NCBI GenBank assembly: GCA_019096065.1
Contig: JAGUCH010000004.1
Span: 3,658,001 to 3,722,000 of the forward strand
Origin: Paracyclopina nana
Taxonomy: Eukaryota > Arthropoda > Copepoda > Cyclopoida > Cyclopettidae
Length of the DNA: 64,000 nucleotides
Direction: 5' to 3'
This document shows positions 34,601-47,697 of this stretch, piece by piece. The translations under genes and the position numbers were made by a program. A model generated the notes under the pieces. The model saw nothing but the letters and a program-made list of their open reading frames with translations, searched no databases and had not been told where the DNA came from. How positions within the stretch are numbered: position 1 is the stretch's first letter; every line of letters begins with the position of its first letter.

Positions 34601-34753
34601 CAATAATGAGTCTAGTGGCACCGAGAGCTTTGAAAATCTTGCTCCAAGGGGCAAAATTCGAATTTTAGGGAGTAATTTTGGAGCAAAATTGAGGGAACTT
34701 CCCTCAGATGAGAGATTCTCTAAAAGCTCTAGGTGCCACTAGACTCATTATTG
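34601..34753. mobile_element. 153-bp palindromic MITE-like element
   Basis: Arms of 32 bases at 34601-34632 and 34722-34753 are near-perfect inverted copies (one clear mismatch), beginning CAATAATGAGTCTAGTGGCA. The 89-base centre is unpaired. Flanks are AT-rich and give no clear target duplication. Confidence 0.7.
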
Positions 34754-34832
34754 AGTATTCTGTGAATGCTTCCCTTAAGGCTGAGTAATTTGTGGTTCCT
34801 GTTTATGTTTTAGTTGGTTCAAATACGGGGTA

Positions 34833-35015
34833 TACTGGTTAAAGGCTATTCGGTGAAAGGCTAATTGGCGAAAGGCTAATTGGCGAAAGGCTAATTGGCG
34901 AAAGGCTAAATTGGCAAAAGGCTAATAATTTTTCGTTTTCCTTAAGAATTATTGGCTTTTTATTATTCAATATTTATTTAATTATTGACTTTTACCGACT
35001 AGCCTTTAACCAGTA
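34833..35015. repeat. 15-bp tandem repeat inside a 16-bp inverted repeat
   Basis: About five copies of a 15-bp unit (CTAATTGGCGAAAGG, with variants) fill 34841-34928. The block is bracketed by TACTGGTTAAAGGCTA (34833-34848) and its perfect reverse complement (35000-35015), so the array looks internal to a small non-autonomous transposon of about 180 bp. Confidence 0.7.
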
Positions 35016-38000
35016 GAGCCCAAATACGTCGTAGTTGGTCCATATCTGCGCTCCAGTAGAACAATATGACTTAATGGAAAATTGGACTTATATGGACACC
35101 TTTGTGACGTTCTAAGACTCATGAATGCATTATTATAATAGTAGTGCCTACAATCACCAGCTTATTACGACAATGATATAACACTATTGTTAGCTTTCCC
35201 ATTAATTTACATATTCATCTCCACGACGGCAATGAACAGTCCAACGTGGATAATCAACAGGTTTCCCCCCTCCCTCTTCTAAGGGCCAAATAAATTAAAG
35301 TCTTTCTCGCGACGTGCCGCAAAAATTCCTACCGGAAAAGTTTTTCCCTCTAATTGGAGATGTAGTTTGATGAAAGGATGCAGAACAGAAACGAGGAATT
35401 TGCTTACTACATTCTTAAGCCTTCTTATCTTCTTTTCTGATGATGCTACAGCGTTGAAAGCAAAATTTCTGCCTTCTTTTCCCTCCTCTGAGAGAGTGAC
35501 ACACATTGTTTCATTTACAACTTCCTGATAAAAAGTGGGCTAGTGAAAGCTAGGTTAAAAAATGGAACTCTCGTAGAAAAAATAAAATACTATATAATGG
35601 AGTATGATTGAAGCACAAAAAACCAGGTTGTAGCATTTTTCTATATTACTATTGACAGCCTCAGCACAAAACTTTTATGTGAAGCCAAGCCACGTGGCGA
35701 AAGTCAAGGAAACATGTGTGCCTCAAAATCAAGCCCTATCTGCCAAACTAAAAAGGTAGCAGAAGGAAAAACTGCATTGTATAGCGATTTGGGGCCGCAA
35801 TCAGTCGATTGCATTTGTCAACTTAAAAATATGATACATCAAAAATAAGATAAATGTAAGCAAAATGGACAGACAGAGAAGAGCGTTTCAGTTTCTTTCT
35901 CCATTGATGGGATCTTCTTCTAATTCTACAAGAAGAAAAGAGTGGACCAACTGAGAAAAGAAAGCAATTTACTTCACTCATGGTTGCCTTGTAATTGTAT
36001 AAGATTCTGCCCAGACGCTGACATAAATGAGAGAAAGGCATTATAATAAATTGCTGCATGCTCGGTAAACATGAGTACGGTTTATTGACTCTCAACTCGT
36101 TCCCTCTCATAATGAAGACAACTAGCAACTCTTACGTAACCACATTATTTAATCACGCTATTTAGTGAGAGTCACGTGCCTTCTTTGCAAACACAGACTG
36201 ATTTTCATAATTACTGCATAATTTTTTCCTGTGTAGAGTAAACTAAAGGTTTTTCACTAGCAAATCTCAGCAGCAAGGAGGTCATTTTCCAGGATTATTT
36301 TTTTGGTGGAAATAATGCCAAGCTAAATGGCAAGTTTTGTAATCTGCCCTTCATTCAGCAATGCAATGGTAAAAGGGGCGATAAGGGAAAAAAAGTTTCC
36401 TGCCATGGACTCGTAACCAGAACTCCATTGACTTTTGTGACATAGAATCGCTGCTGTCAAACTATGTAGTATATGAAAAGGTTTCTTTTATGGCAAAATC
36501 ATGCAGTTTCACCAAAAGTTTCTGCCAATGATGCTGCATTTTTCAGCCAAAATTAATTGCTGAAACCAATTTTAATTATGAAGCAACAAATTCTGATGTA
36601 TGCAGTTTCAATTCATGCTCCATTGGAGCTTTACAAAGAGGCCCCCGAGCTTATCACTTTCCCATTCGGATTTTGTTTTTACCAAAAGCAAGAAAATGCT
36701 CTCTGGGTAATCCAAACTTTGGCAATAAAGCTGCTTTTTTCTTGAGGTGGCTTTTCGAGCACTTAGAAATTGTAACTTTTTCTCACAGGCAGGAAATGGA
36801 AATCAACCCAAACTTTGTGAGATTGATCCTGACTCGAAATGCCTTTTATGGGATCAGCACTAGCAAAAAACCCATTGCCTTTTGCAAATAAAAACAGTTC
36901 TTACAAGCTTGCCTTAGGTCGAGCACATTAATTAGTTACCTTGATAATCGAATATTTGCTTGATTGAAACGTTGCAATAAATTCGATCTTTCATACGAAT
37001 AAGACCATAAATCAGATTAGAAGCTTCGCATAAGCTTATCATTTTCAATCCGCTTATATCAATTTCATTCAGGATAAAACAATTGCAATCATATTTGAGA
37101 TGGAACTAGTTTTCGTTAAACGTCATCACTATCTTCGCAAAACTAGAGTTTCATAAACAGCTTCTAAGGCTAAAAAATGGCTTTTGGCTGCTGAAGCTAA
37201 TATCCATAAATCGACATTCAACCTAGTGATTGAAGCTCCTTTACAAGGACTTTATGGTGATAATGGTGACATTATGGTTTACGTTTTTGCTAAGGGAAAT
37301 GTGACGATGGTGTAGCTTATTTTAACCGTGAAATTGAATGGCTCAACATATGCAGCCAGCTTGAAATTCTCAATTTTTGATCGAGGTTTTCCTCAAGGGA
37401 AATAGGGAAAGTGAGCAAAGCATCAGCAGCAACCTTGTACATTTCAAGGCCCGCATATTTGAACGAAATGGAAAAACACTTCTCTCTCGAGATGAATTCT
37501 AGCGAAAATCCCTAAATGAAAAAAGCACGACAATTCAAAGTTGTTCTAATTGACAATACAGTGGCGCCACTCGGTGGCGAAAAATCGAACTAAAATCAGC
37601 ATGAAGTCTATTTGGGGGGAAAAGTACTCAACTTTGTTGTCACCTTTTGATCTTGAATTTCTTGCACCAATGAACTAAACAAATGAAGTATCTTGGTGAG
37701 CTGCAGATCTTTGAAGCCGCAAGAATTGGAAATGCAATGCAGAATTTGCATTTCACCGAAACCTCACTATGGGAGAGAAAAAATCACTTCCTGTCAGGGG
37801 TCTTATGGAGGGGGTAATTTTACATCAATTTTCCTAGGTGGCAGAGGAAAAAGTCGCGGAAAACGAGATGGGTGCACCACGTGCAAGAAGCAAAAAGTTT
37901 TTATTTCTCACTGCACCATACTTCTACTAACTAACTTTTGGGGTGGAAAAAGAGAAAGCCAGCAGCAATAATTGCCAGAGCCTAGCAAATATTGACCATC

Positions 38001-41000
38001 CTCGCACATGCATAGAATTCTGCTTGACGATGACATCAAGAATTTGAGGCAGTAGTGACGCAATTTGGGATTTAAAATTGATTTTCTATAGAAAATTAGC
38101 AATCAACTTCGAAGAAAGCTCAAGTGAGCTTATCGATATGCAGTTGCAAACATTGGAAGATATTTTAATGGAGAGCAGCAAGATGCATGTCCAATAGCTT
38201 TTTTTCTCTCATCTTGCAAAAAAGACTAATGTCATGTTTGCCCTAGGTGTGACATTTCATTTTCGCTACTTTTCCCACTCTCCCCCATAGCCCTGAATCT
38301 AAGGGGAAAAAATCTCAATTCATTGAAGAGAAAACGTTTTGCAAGCTTCAAGCACCCACTACATTTAGAAAGTACTAGTTATGGTGGTACCAGCTATTTT
38401 TGCCTTCATGAAAAGTTGTTATTTTTGCTGTACGCTGAATTTCGCCATTCTATTAGAATTGCTGGCAGAAAAAAGGCAAAAACACTTCTAATGCATGATG
38501 GCAAAAAATCACATAAAAGAAGCCTTATGAATAAATTCCTTTCAAATATGGTTCATTAGTACAGTAATTTTTTCTAACCTCTAGCAAAATATGTAAAAAG
38601 CCTTGTTTGTCTTGCATGACATGAGTAGCTTTCTTACGCATGCTTCTCATATCATTGACATGATTTTGCGAAACTGGAATGTCACTCATCATTGAAGCTC
38701 TAAGTCATTTTGCTACTACTTCCCCCTCCACTTTTTAGATGGCTTTTCCATGAAGAAAAGTCTGCTGAAGGGGAATTGAAAATAAAAGTTTGGTGGTGGT
38801 TTCAACTCCACGTTTTTGGAAAAGTTAGTTCTATCCAATTCTCATAACAGCCACCTTAGAGCCTTTCGTCTGCTCTATTGTGCAAAGTTTTTCTTTTCTG
38901 CCTTTTGTATTAGCTGTCACCAAGCATAAAAAAGCTGCAGCAGCAGCCGTTTCAATCCCTTCAAGAAGAGCTTGTGCTGTTGATATTGGGAAGCTTGTCG
39001 TGATAGGTAAGAAATTAGGTGGGCCCGCACAAAAGACAGCAGATTTATGGCGAAAGATTACCATGAAGGTCGCCTAGGCGGACAAAGGTTAGGGTGAACG
39101 TTGCCTTGGGTTATTTGAGCAAAACAATTGTCACTTCTAGCAAACATTTTACCATTGATACCATTCGTGATTTCTCAGGAAACACCTTACTTTTGCCATT
39201 TTTGGCATAATTCCCAAAGAAGTGTTTTCTTGGACTACAATAGAAAAAGACTGTTATTTATTGCTGGGACTAGATGGAACTACTCAAGGTTGGTCACCAA
39301 AAAACAGAAAGGCTTTATTAATCCCGGCAATCTGTCAATGTTGTTCTAGTTCAAGAGTGTGGCCTTAAAAAAGCTATTTATCCAAACATTTCATTAGAAT
39401 TTACTACTTTACTTCTTCAAAAATCAAACGGCCAATATTATGCCACTTAAGCACACAGAAAAATCGATTTTTCAATAATGAAAAAAAGAACAGTTTTCCT
39501 TCCTTTCTTAAAGTGAAGATTGGATGAGAGGAGAGCAAGACTTTTTTTGAGAAATTAACAGTGACACAAATAATGAGAAGTGTTGTTTAGGGATTAGAAA
39601 GAGCTCAACTGCAAGTGACTTTTGTTGAAAGACAAATTGCTTGACACGACGTTTCCAATCTTGACTTAACAAAGCTGCCACATGGAAGAACTTTGTAATC
39701 CCCCATTTCAATCTTGGCTTTCTTTCTCAAAATAAAAAATGGAAGAAGAGGCATTTATAATAAATAGAAGCCTCATAACTCCCAGAATATGGCATTTTGT
39801 AGCATATTACTACAATGGCCTTTTTAAAGGGCAACTTTATGCAGGGCTTTAAAAAAAAGACTGTGGAAGAGATCCAAATGATGGCAATGCTGCCGTCTGT
39901 CAAGTTAAATTGTGTCTCGACTTGGCGTGTTTGTCACCTGTAAGTAGAAAGCATTGTCGGATCTTCAGCATCATTGACAACAAGGTAAAGTATAGCGCGG
40001 AAAAAAATGGAGCTCGTAGGGGGGCGGATTGCGCCAAATGACATCGAGCACAACGAAAGAAGGAGGGTTGAATGAGGCTTAAAAAGGAGCTGAAAGTTTG
40101 TCAGTCCAAATTCATTAGTTCAACTGTCCATAACATTGTTGTTGTTCTAACCTTTTTTCCTCAAGAACACCCTCGCAGCAAAAACAGGTATGAGAGTAAC
40201 TTCCACATTTCCTACCAATTTTAGCCCAAATAAGCAAATTTTGAAATTGAAAAAAACCAGGCGAGGAGTTTAAATTATCTTTATCTTCTCCATAAAGAAA
40301 ATGGAATTTATCGAGTGTAGAGGAAACCTTGTTTTGTAAAGAGCAGGTTTAGCTTCCAAAAATGTGTAGCAATAAAGCGTTATTTTCCCCTAAAGTAAAA
40401 GACGTTGCTGGTAGAGTCTTGCCATTCGAGGAAAACAAACAGCAATGAATACCAGCGAAGTTCGCGCCTTTTTGCTGAAAGTGACTTATAAGTGGGTATT
40501 GCCTCCCGTTTGTAGTAAGCTTACCGTTATACCTGAAGCTGAAGGTGTTTTTTTTACATAAAACCAAAGCTTTCGGGGCTGCTTTGAAGTTGCCCTTGCA
40601 TAAGTGTGACTATGACACGTGCATACCTAGCCTGCAAATGTCAATGCTCCATATGGAGTACATAGATATTCATTCGTAAGAAATTACAAAAATATGGCAA
40701 TGACAATTGTTGTGCAAGCCCATTTTCATTCGTAGCATTTCCTCGAATTTTTGTGACTTACTTGAATTCAGATAAAAATCCAGAATCTTGCAGGAGCTTT
40801 TTGTTTTTGGGAATTGAGGACAGATGTGACATTTTGATATTGGCCATATCCCCCTAACTTAGATAGTTAGTTGCTGACATTTTGAAAAAGATCCGACAAA
40901 TTTCTTCCAGCTTAGCCTGATCATTATCAATTCCTATTCGTGTGTAGCTAACCTTTCAACAAGTGGGAGCAGATTCATGTGTGTTGAGAAAGAATAAGGC

Positions 41001-41794
41001 AGAAAACGGGAACAAAAATTGGGCCATCCTACAAAAAAGCATAAAGAAAACTCATTTTACTACATTTAAATATAAGGCTAATTTAATTCACCATTAAAGT
41101 TCTACATAGTTTTAAAATTAGTCTATAGAATGAACATTCAATCATGCGTTATGCATTACTTGCGACGCACTTCAGAAAATCCATGCCGGGTCCAAGATGA
41201 TCTATACTAATAAGGTGAATAAAAACTCTTACGGCAGCTGCACTGTTACTAATTGAATGACTACGCTGTGGTAGGCTTCAAGACGGAATTTTAAGGCAGA
41301 TCTGTGGATTTTCATTATTGTTTTTGAGATGACAACTGTGTTTTATGCCAAAATCTCTTTAAAAAAGCCAGAAATTGCGTTGGGTTAATTTTTTTGGGAT
41401 TTGTCTGGTTGCACTTGTAGGCAAGTGAAAGGAGTGCTCGATGGCGCACAAGTTAATCCAAATTTGCGGTTTAAATTTCCCGCATTTTTCATGTTCTAGC
41501 GCAACTGCAGCGCCAACTAGGTGAGGACGAAAAAACTTAATTTAGTTTCGTGATTAAATATAACTTTGTTCCGTCAGAATTGCTCGTTAGAGATAGCCCT
41601 GGCCGGGTCATCTTCCTGATTTAATCATTAAAAACAGCGCTAGCGCCCCCTACATTTTTGAATTGAATAATTTTTATGCCAAATTTTTAGTGAAAAATGA
41701 TGCAAAATAAGAGAAAAAAATATTACAATGCCACTTACTAAATTTCCTGTGCCTTTAGGGGGGAAACCACCAGGATGGTCATTTCCGTCGAAAA

Positions 41795-44700
41795 ATGACT
41801 ACAGAGACAATGTGGCGCCACGCAAACCAGTCACTTGATCCCTTTATTTCCTTGGTAATCTTCCTTCTGGCATCTTCCCTGGCTAAATCTGAAGGTAATG
41901 GACATGTCATGTAATCTTGCGGGAAACTTTTGCTAGTTCCCAGAAGAAGTAACCACCTGATTTCTCATTTGATGCTAACAGACGCATTTAGTGGTCTCGT
42001 GACAATTCCTGACAGGAGCAATGAAGGTGAAAGTCAATGTTCAAGTCCCATGGGATCGATGGACAGTGTTGTCGTAGTTGAATCGCAAAGTGGAGACCGT
42101 CAAGATTTTACGACTTTGCAGGTATTGGGTTACAAGAATTGCCTCTATACTATACAGTACACTTTGTGAATTGGGAGCAGTACTGAAAAAATGCCGTTCC
42201 TCTCCCCACTTCAATGTCAAATTGCTGCTACCACTCCCACATTGCAATGCAAAATCGTGTCAAGGTTTACAACTTTGCACAGAAAGTGTATTTTTAGGGA
42301 CTTGGCATTACTTGCAGTAATAAGGCTAACAAGGAAAAGTGAGACTTGGCTTATAATTAGAAAAAATGCCTCTGACAAGTCGAAAGAAGTTTAAAAATGT
42401 GCAAGGCTTCAAAGCCTCTCACAATTTCATCAGGCAAAAGTACCTCTTTTCAATTATCTGCTGCTGCAAAAAGGGAATGTGATCCGACAGTGGGCGGAGC
42501 TTAGTTGCTTTATGAGCAGAATTCGCTGATTATATTCTAGCTATTGACGTAACCAGTTATATTAGCAATATTACACCGAATCAAGGGGATTCATGGTAGG
42601 CTTATTTTGTGCCAAATCAGCATTGTTGAATACAATTGCTTAGGCGCAAAAAAGGCATGCACAGAAAAATACAGTTTTCTCTTTTCTGAGATAGAGAACT
42701 GGCATAAAAATGCATGATTCATGCTAACACACAACTCTTGGCACTCCATAGATAAAGCAGCCTCGCAGATTTCTCTAGAGTAATCACAGCAGCCCGAAGC
42801 AAAAAAAGAAATCCTCTATGAATGAAAGTCACCAGTGCAGTGGTGGCACCAGGAAAAATGCGTGTCAATAAAGAATTTTCTCATTACATTTCAGTGGCAA
42901 ATTCGTCTCGGTGAAACTTTGTGCTACAAGTTTTCCAATAAGGGAGACGCTGATCAGGCCAATACAATCGAGGTCACTTATGTGGTACTCACAACTTTAC
43001 CTAGCAGAAATTCACCAAGTCACCTGTTCCATCCTTTGCAGAATATCAGGCATGTTTACTCCATAGCCAACAGCTACAACTTCAAGCTTGCCAAAAGTAG
43101 AGTCAGCTGTATCTGTGATTGCCCAGCTGGAGGAAATTCGTGCAATAGCAATACCAACAGGTAGTAATGCTATTTTTGCATAAACTATGTAACATTCATA
43201 AATTCTTCTGCTGCGTCAGTTGCCAAAGCTTGCCAAATTGCGTCAATTTTTACTCCACTGATGCTTCCTCGGCTGGCTGCTTTTTTCGCTTTTTGAAGCT
43301 GAGCTCAGCAATTTGTTGTTCAATTCAGGTAAAAGAATGCTCCGTTGAGGAAATTGAATTGAGTGCTTTCTTTTTCCTGCTGTGATGAGGTAAACTGATT
43401 ATAATCAAGAGCCTGAAAATGACATTTTGGCTCAGGCAAAACTAAACCAAAACTGACCCTAACAGGCGAGTCGAGATTTTGTTGACTCAGCCAACTTAAT
43501 TCATTCATGAGCGTGGGCATAGAAGTCTTAATGGATGAAGCAAAGTTACTTTTCGACGCTAAGTCACACTTATGAATTTTTCATTTCAAGTGCAGCGAGA
43601 AAGCTTTCACTTTTTAGCTAACTATAGCCGCACTTTACATTTTCCATTAACATTAATTGCAGCTTTGAGCTTGCTTGAACAATGCTTCCTATGAATGCTG
43701 TTCCATTTTTATTCAGCCTATGGCATATTCATAAGTATGCATTTTCATTTCAGATAATTCCTCAAGATAATCGAAGGCTGCGTGCAATCGAGCTCTCTGT
43801 ACCCAATGTGGTGGCCACTTTTCAAGTGAAACACCGCAACTCTGATGGCATTGTAACTGATGCCCGAGTCTACAACATCGACCTCAACTCAGGTGAAATA
43901 TTGAGAAACTCGTTTCCACTCTGGGGAAAATTGAGTGAACACCAGCTCCAATTCTCCACAAAAAGCAACAGAGCAATGTTTCTTTGGGCCCCTTGAAAAA
44001 ATCCGCAATTTCAGGGACATCAGTGGACTGGGAAGTGAGCCTTCAGATTGGCTCAGCTGGTCCCAGTCATTCATTGCCATCCGGATGGTACGTGGAGGAT
44101 CCCAGAGATTCCCTTTTACTTGGCAATTTACCCATCAATGGCCTAGATGAATGGGACGTGGCTAAATTGGGATGGTTCAAGTCCAGGTCTCAGACTGAAG
44201 ACCACATTGATGCCACAGGACAGCAAATAATTAGGCAAGCTTTCAAGGCTGAAGTGGAGGATTGTGGCCTCAACAGCATCAAGTACCAGGCAAGCAGGCC
44301 ATACATTACAAAACCACGTCATGAATGCACTCACGTAGTCAATATTTAATTTTTACAACCTCTGGAACAAGTCTCATTTTTGGTTTTGTCCAGCTAAAAA
44401 AATATTCAAAATTGGCTAATCAAAAGCGCTTTTCCAATTTTTCTGGCGTTTAAAATAGGCTTTCGGCTCCTAAACAGTGCGTCAAAGTGTGTGATAATCT
44501 GGGTTTCTTTTCCAGTTCTTTCGTGGCTTCCTGGATCACAATCAGCTAGATGGCTCTAGGCGCGTGGAAGAAATGTTTCCCTTTGTGAAATCCGTTTCCA
44601 TATGGAGGCGTCACGTGGAAGTGACGCATCGTGAATCACCACTTTTGGTGATGACAATGCAGCATCGCAGTAAAGTGGGTATTAGCGAAAGAGGTTGCGT

Positions 44701-46261
44701 GACATTAGGCCAAGTTGCGTCGGTGCCTTGTTTGCCTTTGTTTACAATTGAACCACGTGGCATCGAGAGCAATAAATTGGACGAGCAGAACAATCACAAA
44801 ATAAACCTACTTAGGCGTCTTGTTAACCATCCACATGAATGATATGGGATAAAAACGAGAGAAATGTCAAAAAGTTAGGGTTCTCAGATGCCTGTTTCTC
44901 CATTTTTGGACATTTTTTAAAGGTCTGGAGAACTGGGCAGGATTACAGCTAAACAATTTGGTGCTTCCTGCAAATGAAATTGATATGCTCAACTTAGTTA
45001 TTGCTCTGGCTACTACTTCCTGTCAAATGGCCTTAATTTAAAAAATGCTTTCTGTAGGTTGATGTTGTGATGAAGTATCATGAATCCAAATTAGGAGATT
45101 TTTCCGGCATTTTGACCGTGGATGCTCACTCCAACGCTTTCCTCAATTTGACATTGATAGAGGCAATGGGGTCAATACATGGCACCATTTCCGGCAGCAA
45201 CTACACTCAGGTAAATAAGCTTCAAAATTCAAACTGCATGCTTTGGCCCTTCATCTTGCTACATCAACTAAAAAATCGACTTAAAATGTCAATTTAAAAA
45301 GAGATTTTAAAGAATTACAGCATGCATGACTTAATGAAGATTAAGAGCTATCCGTGCAGTGGCTGAATCGCTGCATTAATTTAATGCACTTTTCAAAAAT
45401 TATGGCTCAAATACTTGATGGAGCTTGCCAAAGTTAAATTTTCAAGATAAGGATGCAAAAACCAATCATAAGATTTCATTAGCACAAGATGCTTAAAGTT
45501 TGGCTATTTTCATTTGCTCATAAAAGATGCTCTAGATTTAGAAAACCTCTAAATTATACATAAAAAAGTGCATTGAAGGACACCAAGTGTCAGCAGGCAA
45601 CAAAGGGAAAATTGACGTTGAAAGTATTGATGCCAACAACAGCACTTGATGGCTGACGAGTTTCTAAAATAAGATTCTGCTCGTGGATAGAAAGGATGAG
45701 AAGACCTTTATAAAACTGAGCTTCCATCTAACCTTCTGAGTGAAAAATTGATAAGTGCAAGGGATCAGAGAAAATGGCTTGAAGCAAAGAAACCAATTAT
45801 CACAGCTTTCATACTGAGGGATCCACTGCATATCTTTTTTGCAGGTGATCCAAGTCACGATTGGAGGCCAGTTGGTGGGCAAATTAAGCCATCGGCTCAA
45901 AGTGGCTGGCCTTTTGAGCTGTGGCGAACGAGGGCAAATTCTGGTGACTTTGAGGCCGTATGGAGCAGCCTCAGCGAGCATCACGAGACGAGTCGCTTGT
46001 CACGTTGATTCACTCAGACATTTTCGTCACGTCTCAGCACATGAAATGAGCAGCAATAGCTTAGCCAATCAGGCTGCAAGCCTTTCCAGGAACTGCCTAG
46101 AATGCTCAGACACTTGGATCTACTACCTCGACCCGTTCAACTGGTTCGACTCGGTCTGGACCACGACGAGGGCCGTCATCACTTTTGTCGCACTCTTCCT
46201 CTTATGCTTACTTATGGCTATCTTACTCAAATGCTGTTTGTGCTTGAGGAAATGCAACTGA
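41795..46261 (+). CDS. Type I membrane glycoprotein, possible EFF-1/AFF-1-family cell-cell fusogen
   Basis: Ten exons fit in frame: 41795-41894, 41982-42121, 42895-42984, 43042-43160, 43220-43328, 43754-43892, 44015-44289, 44516-44821, 45058-45210, 45845-46261, giving 615 residues. There is a signal peptide (LVIFLLASSLA), a large cysteine-containing ectodomain with CICDCPAGGNSC, CQSLPNC and FFRGFLD motifs, then DPFNWFD followed by a single transmembrane helix (AVITFVALFLLCLLMAILL) and a very short cysteine-rich tail. Length, layout and the C-x-C-x-C-P-x-G-G-type motif recall EFF-1/AFF-1 fusogens, which are reported in nematodes and some arthropods; that is recollection, not alignment. Uncertain points: the 57-bp intron 42985-43041 has no stop and could be retained; exon 7 may end at a GC donor (44290) or a GT donor further on; the end of exon 8 is weakly supported. 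Confidence 0.55.
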
Positions 46262-47697
46262 AACTGTTATTCCAAAGTTATTTGCATTTTAGGTCTGGAG
46301 GATGCAACGGATTGAGCAATCTAAGGAAATTCTGTTATTGTGAAATTTACCATAATTACGCTTGGTGAGGCACCAAGAAAGCACCTGCTTTCACAATCAG
46401 TACTACAAAAATAGGTTCTTCCTTTAATGGGTCCTTGGAGGTTAAATACTATGTCAGGGAAAATGGCGAAAACGCAGCTTAAGTGAATAAGCAAACATAA
46501 GTGCTTTAACCTGACCAAATTAATGCTTTACTAAGCAATCTATTTTAATGCATAGATTATCCTCTTAAGATGCTGCCCAAATGGGTAAAATGAAAAGGCC
46601 ATACTACTAAGAAGACTCAGTCATGAGGGACGTAGTAGAAATTAAGTTGGATATTGTAAGTGAATGTCATAGTGAAGATTGGGCATTCCTAAAATGACAG
46701 GAATGTCAATAAAGCTAGGTTATGAGCAAGCTAAAAACCTATAGGCCTAGTGATGAACATGGTGGTCAAAAGATAATCATTTCCGCCGGAAAATGCGCGT
46801 ACTTCCAGTGACCTGTTGCTACCCTGAGACTACTACAAGCTTTTGCAGACACCTAAAACTATTGTACTAAATCATAAAATAAATCAGTTCACAATACTTT
46901 ACTAAAGATAACACGAATAGTAAGAATTAATCAAGCAACGCAATTAGTTAAAAGTTCTTTAGAAAAAAAAAATATCAATGACGTTCATCCCAGGGCCATC
47001 CACTAAGACAATTGTAGACGGAAGTATGCAAAATCATTTACCAAACTTATTTTAGTCAAATTCAGATTTTTAGATATTGCCAACAAAAGGCGTTCTCTAT
47101 CATCGGACAGCTTTTTCATGAAACTCACTAATAATAGAACTCTTCTTTTTTGTCAGAAGCCCTTCCATAGCATAGTCAGATGAAGTGTAGAAGCACAGCT
47201 GGGATAAGAGGTCACCTAACATTACATGTCATCTTGGTTCATTTAATAATTATTTTTACGCAAGTGATCTTTAAGTAAGAATTGCTTAACAGCAAGCTAA
47301 GCTGAGACTTAAAAAACCTTTTAAAGCTAATACTCAAATATTTACCACGCATCTAAGAAATCTGATTCTACGACTTATGCGCACTTACACGACCAGGCTT
47401 TTTAAAGGGAATTTTGTCAACTTATTCATGGAAAAAGGCAATTTACATAATCCACCCAAATAGGCGGTTGCATCTGGTCAATATTTTTTTTTCTTCTGGC
47501 CACGATGCACTGTCATATATCAATGTACAAATAGACCGGGAAAATTGATCCAAAGGGAATATTCAATGAGGTACTTTATAGCACATAGAGCTATGTACCA
47601 TTTGGTAGCTCGTGGAATTTTTGATGAGCTAATCACATATTTAAAAGCCACTGCACAGCATTGGATGTATAAATAGAGCCGAAAATGCACATTTCAC
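46262..47697. other. Intergenic between convergent genes
   Basis: 1.4 kb of AT-rich DNA between the stop codons of the fusogen-like gene (plus) and the peroxidase (minus). It should hold both 3' UTRs. I see no ORF, RNA gene or repeat worth naming. Confidence 0.5.

Larger units (their letters stand above)
33084..41794. other. Long intergenic stretch without a convincing gene
   Basis: 8.7 kb of AT-rich DNA between the divergent GPCR and fusogen-like genes. Scattered open frames stay below 115 codons and lack domain-like sequence. It contains a palindromic MITE (34601-34753) and a tandem/inverted repeat element (34833-35015). GPCR 5' UTR exons and the promoters of both flanking genes may lie here; I could not place them. 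Confidence 0.45.

Noticed and set aside
34401..34742. 113-codon plus-strand ORF, preceded by TATAAAA-like sequence at about 34419
   Set aside because: Its C-terminal third is the palindromic MITE, and the TATA-like sequence lies inside the ORF; no protein motif.
41795..46261. HAP2/GCS1 gamete fusogen as identity for this gene
   Set aside because: The cysteine pattern and the C-x-C-x-C-P-x-G-G motif do not match the HAP2 domain as I remember it; the EFF-1/AFF-1 layout fits better, though neither is proven.
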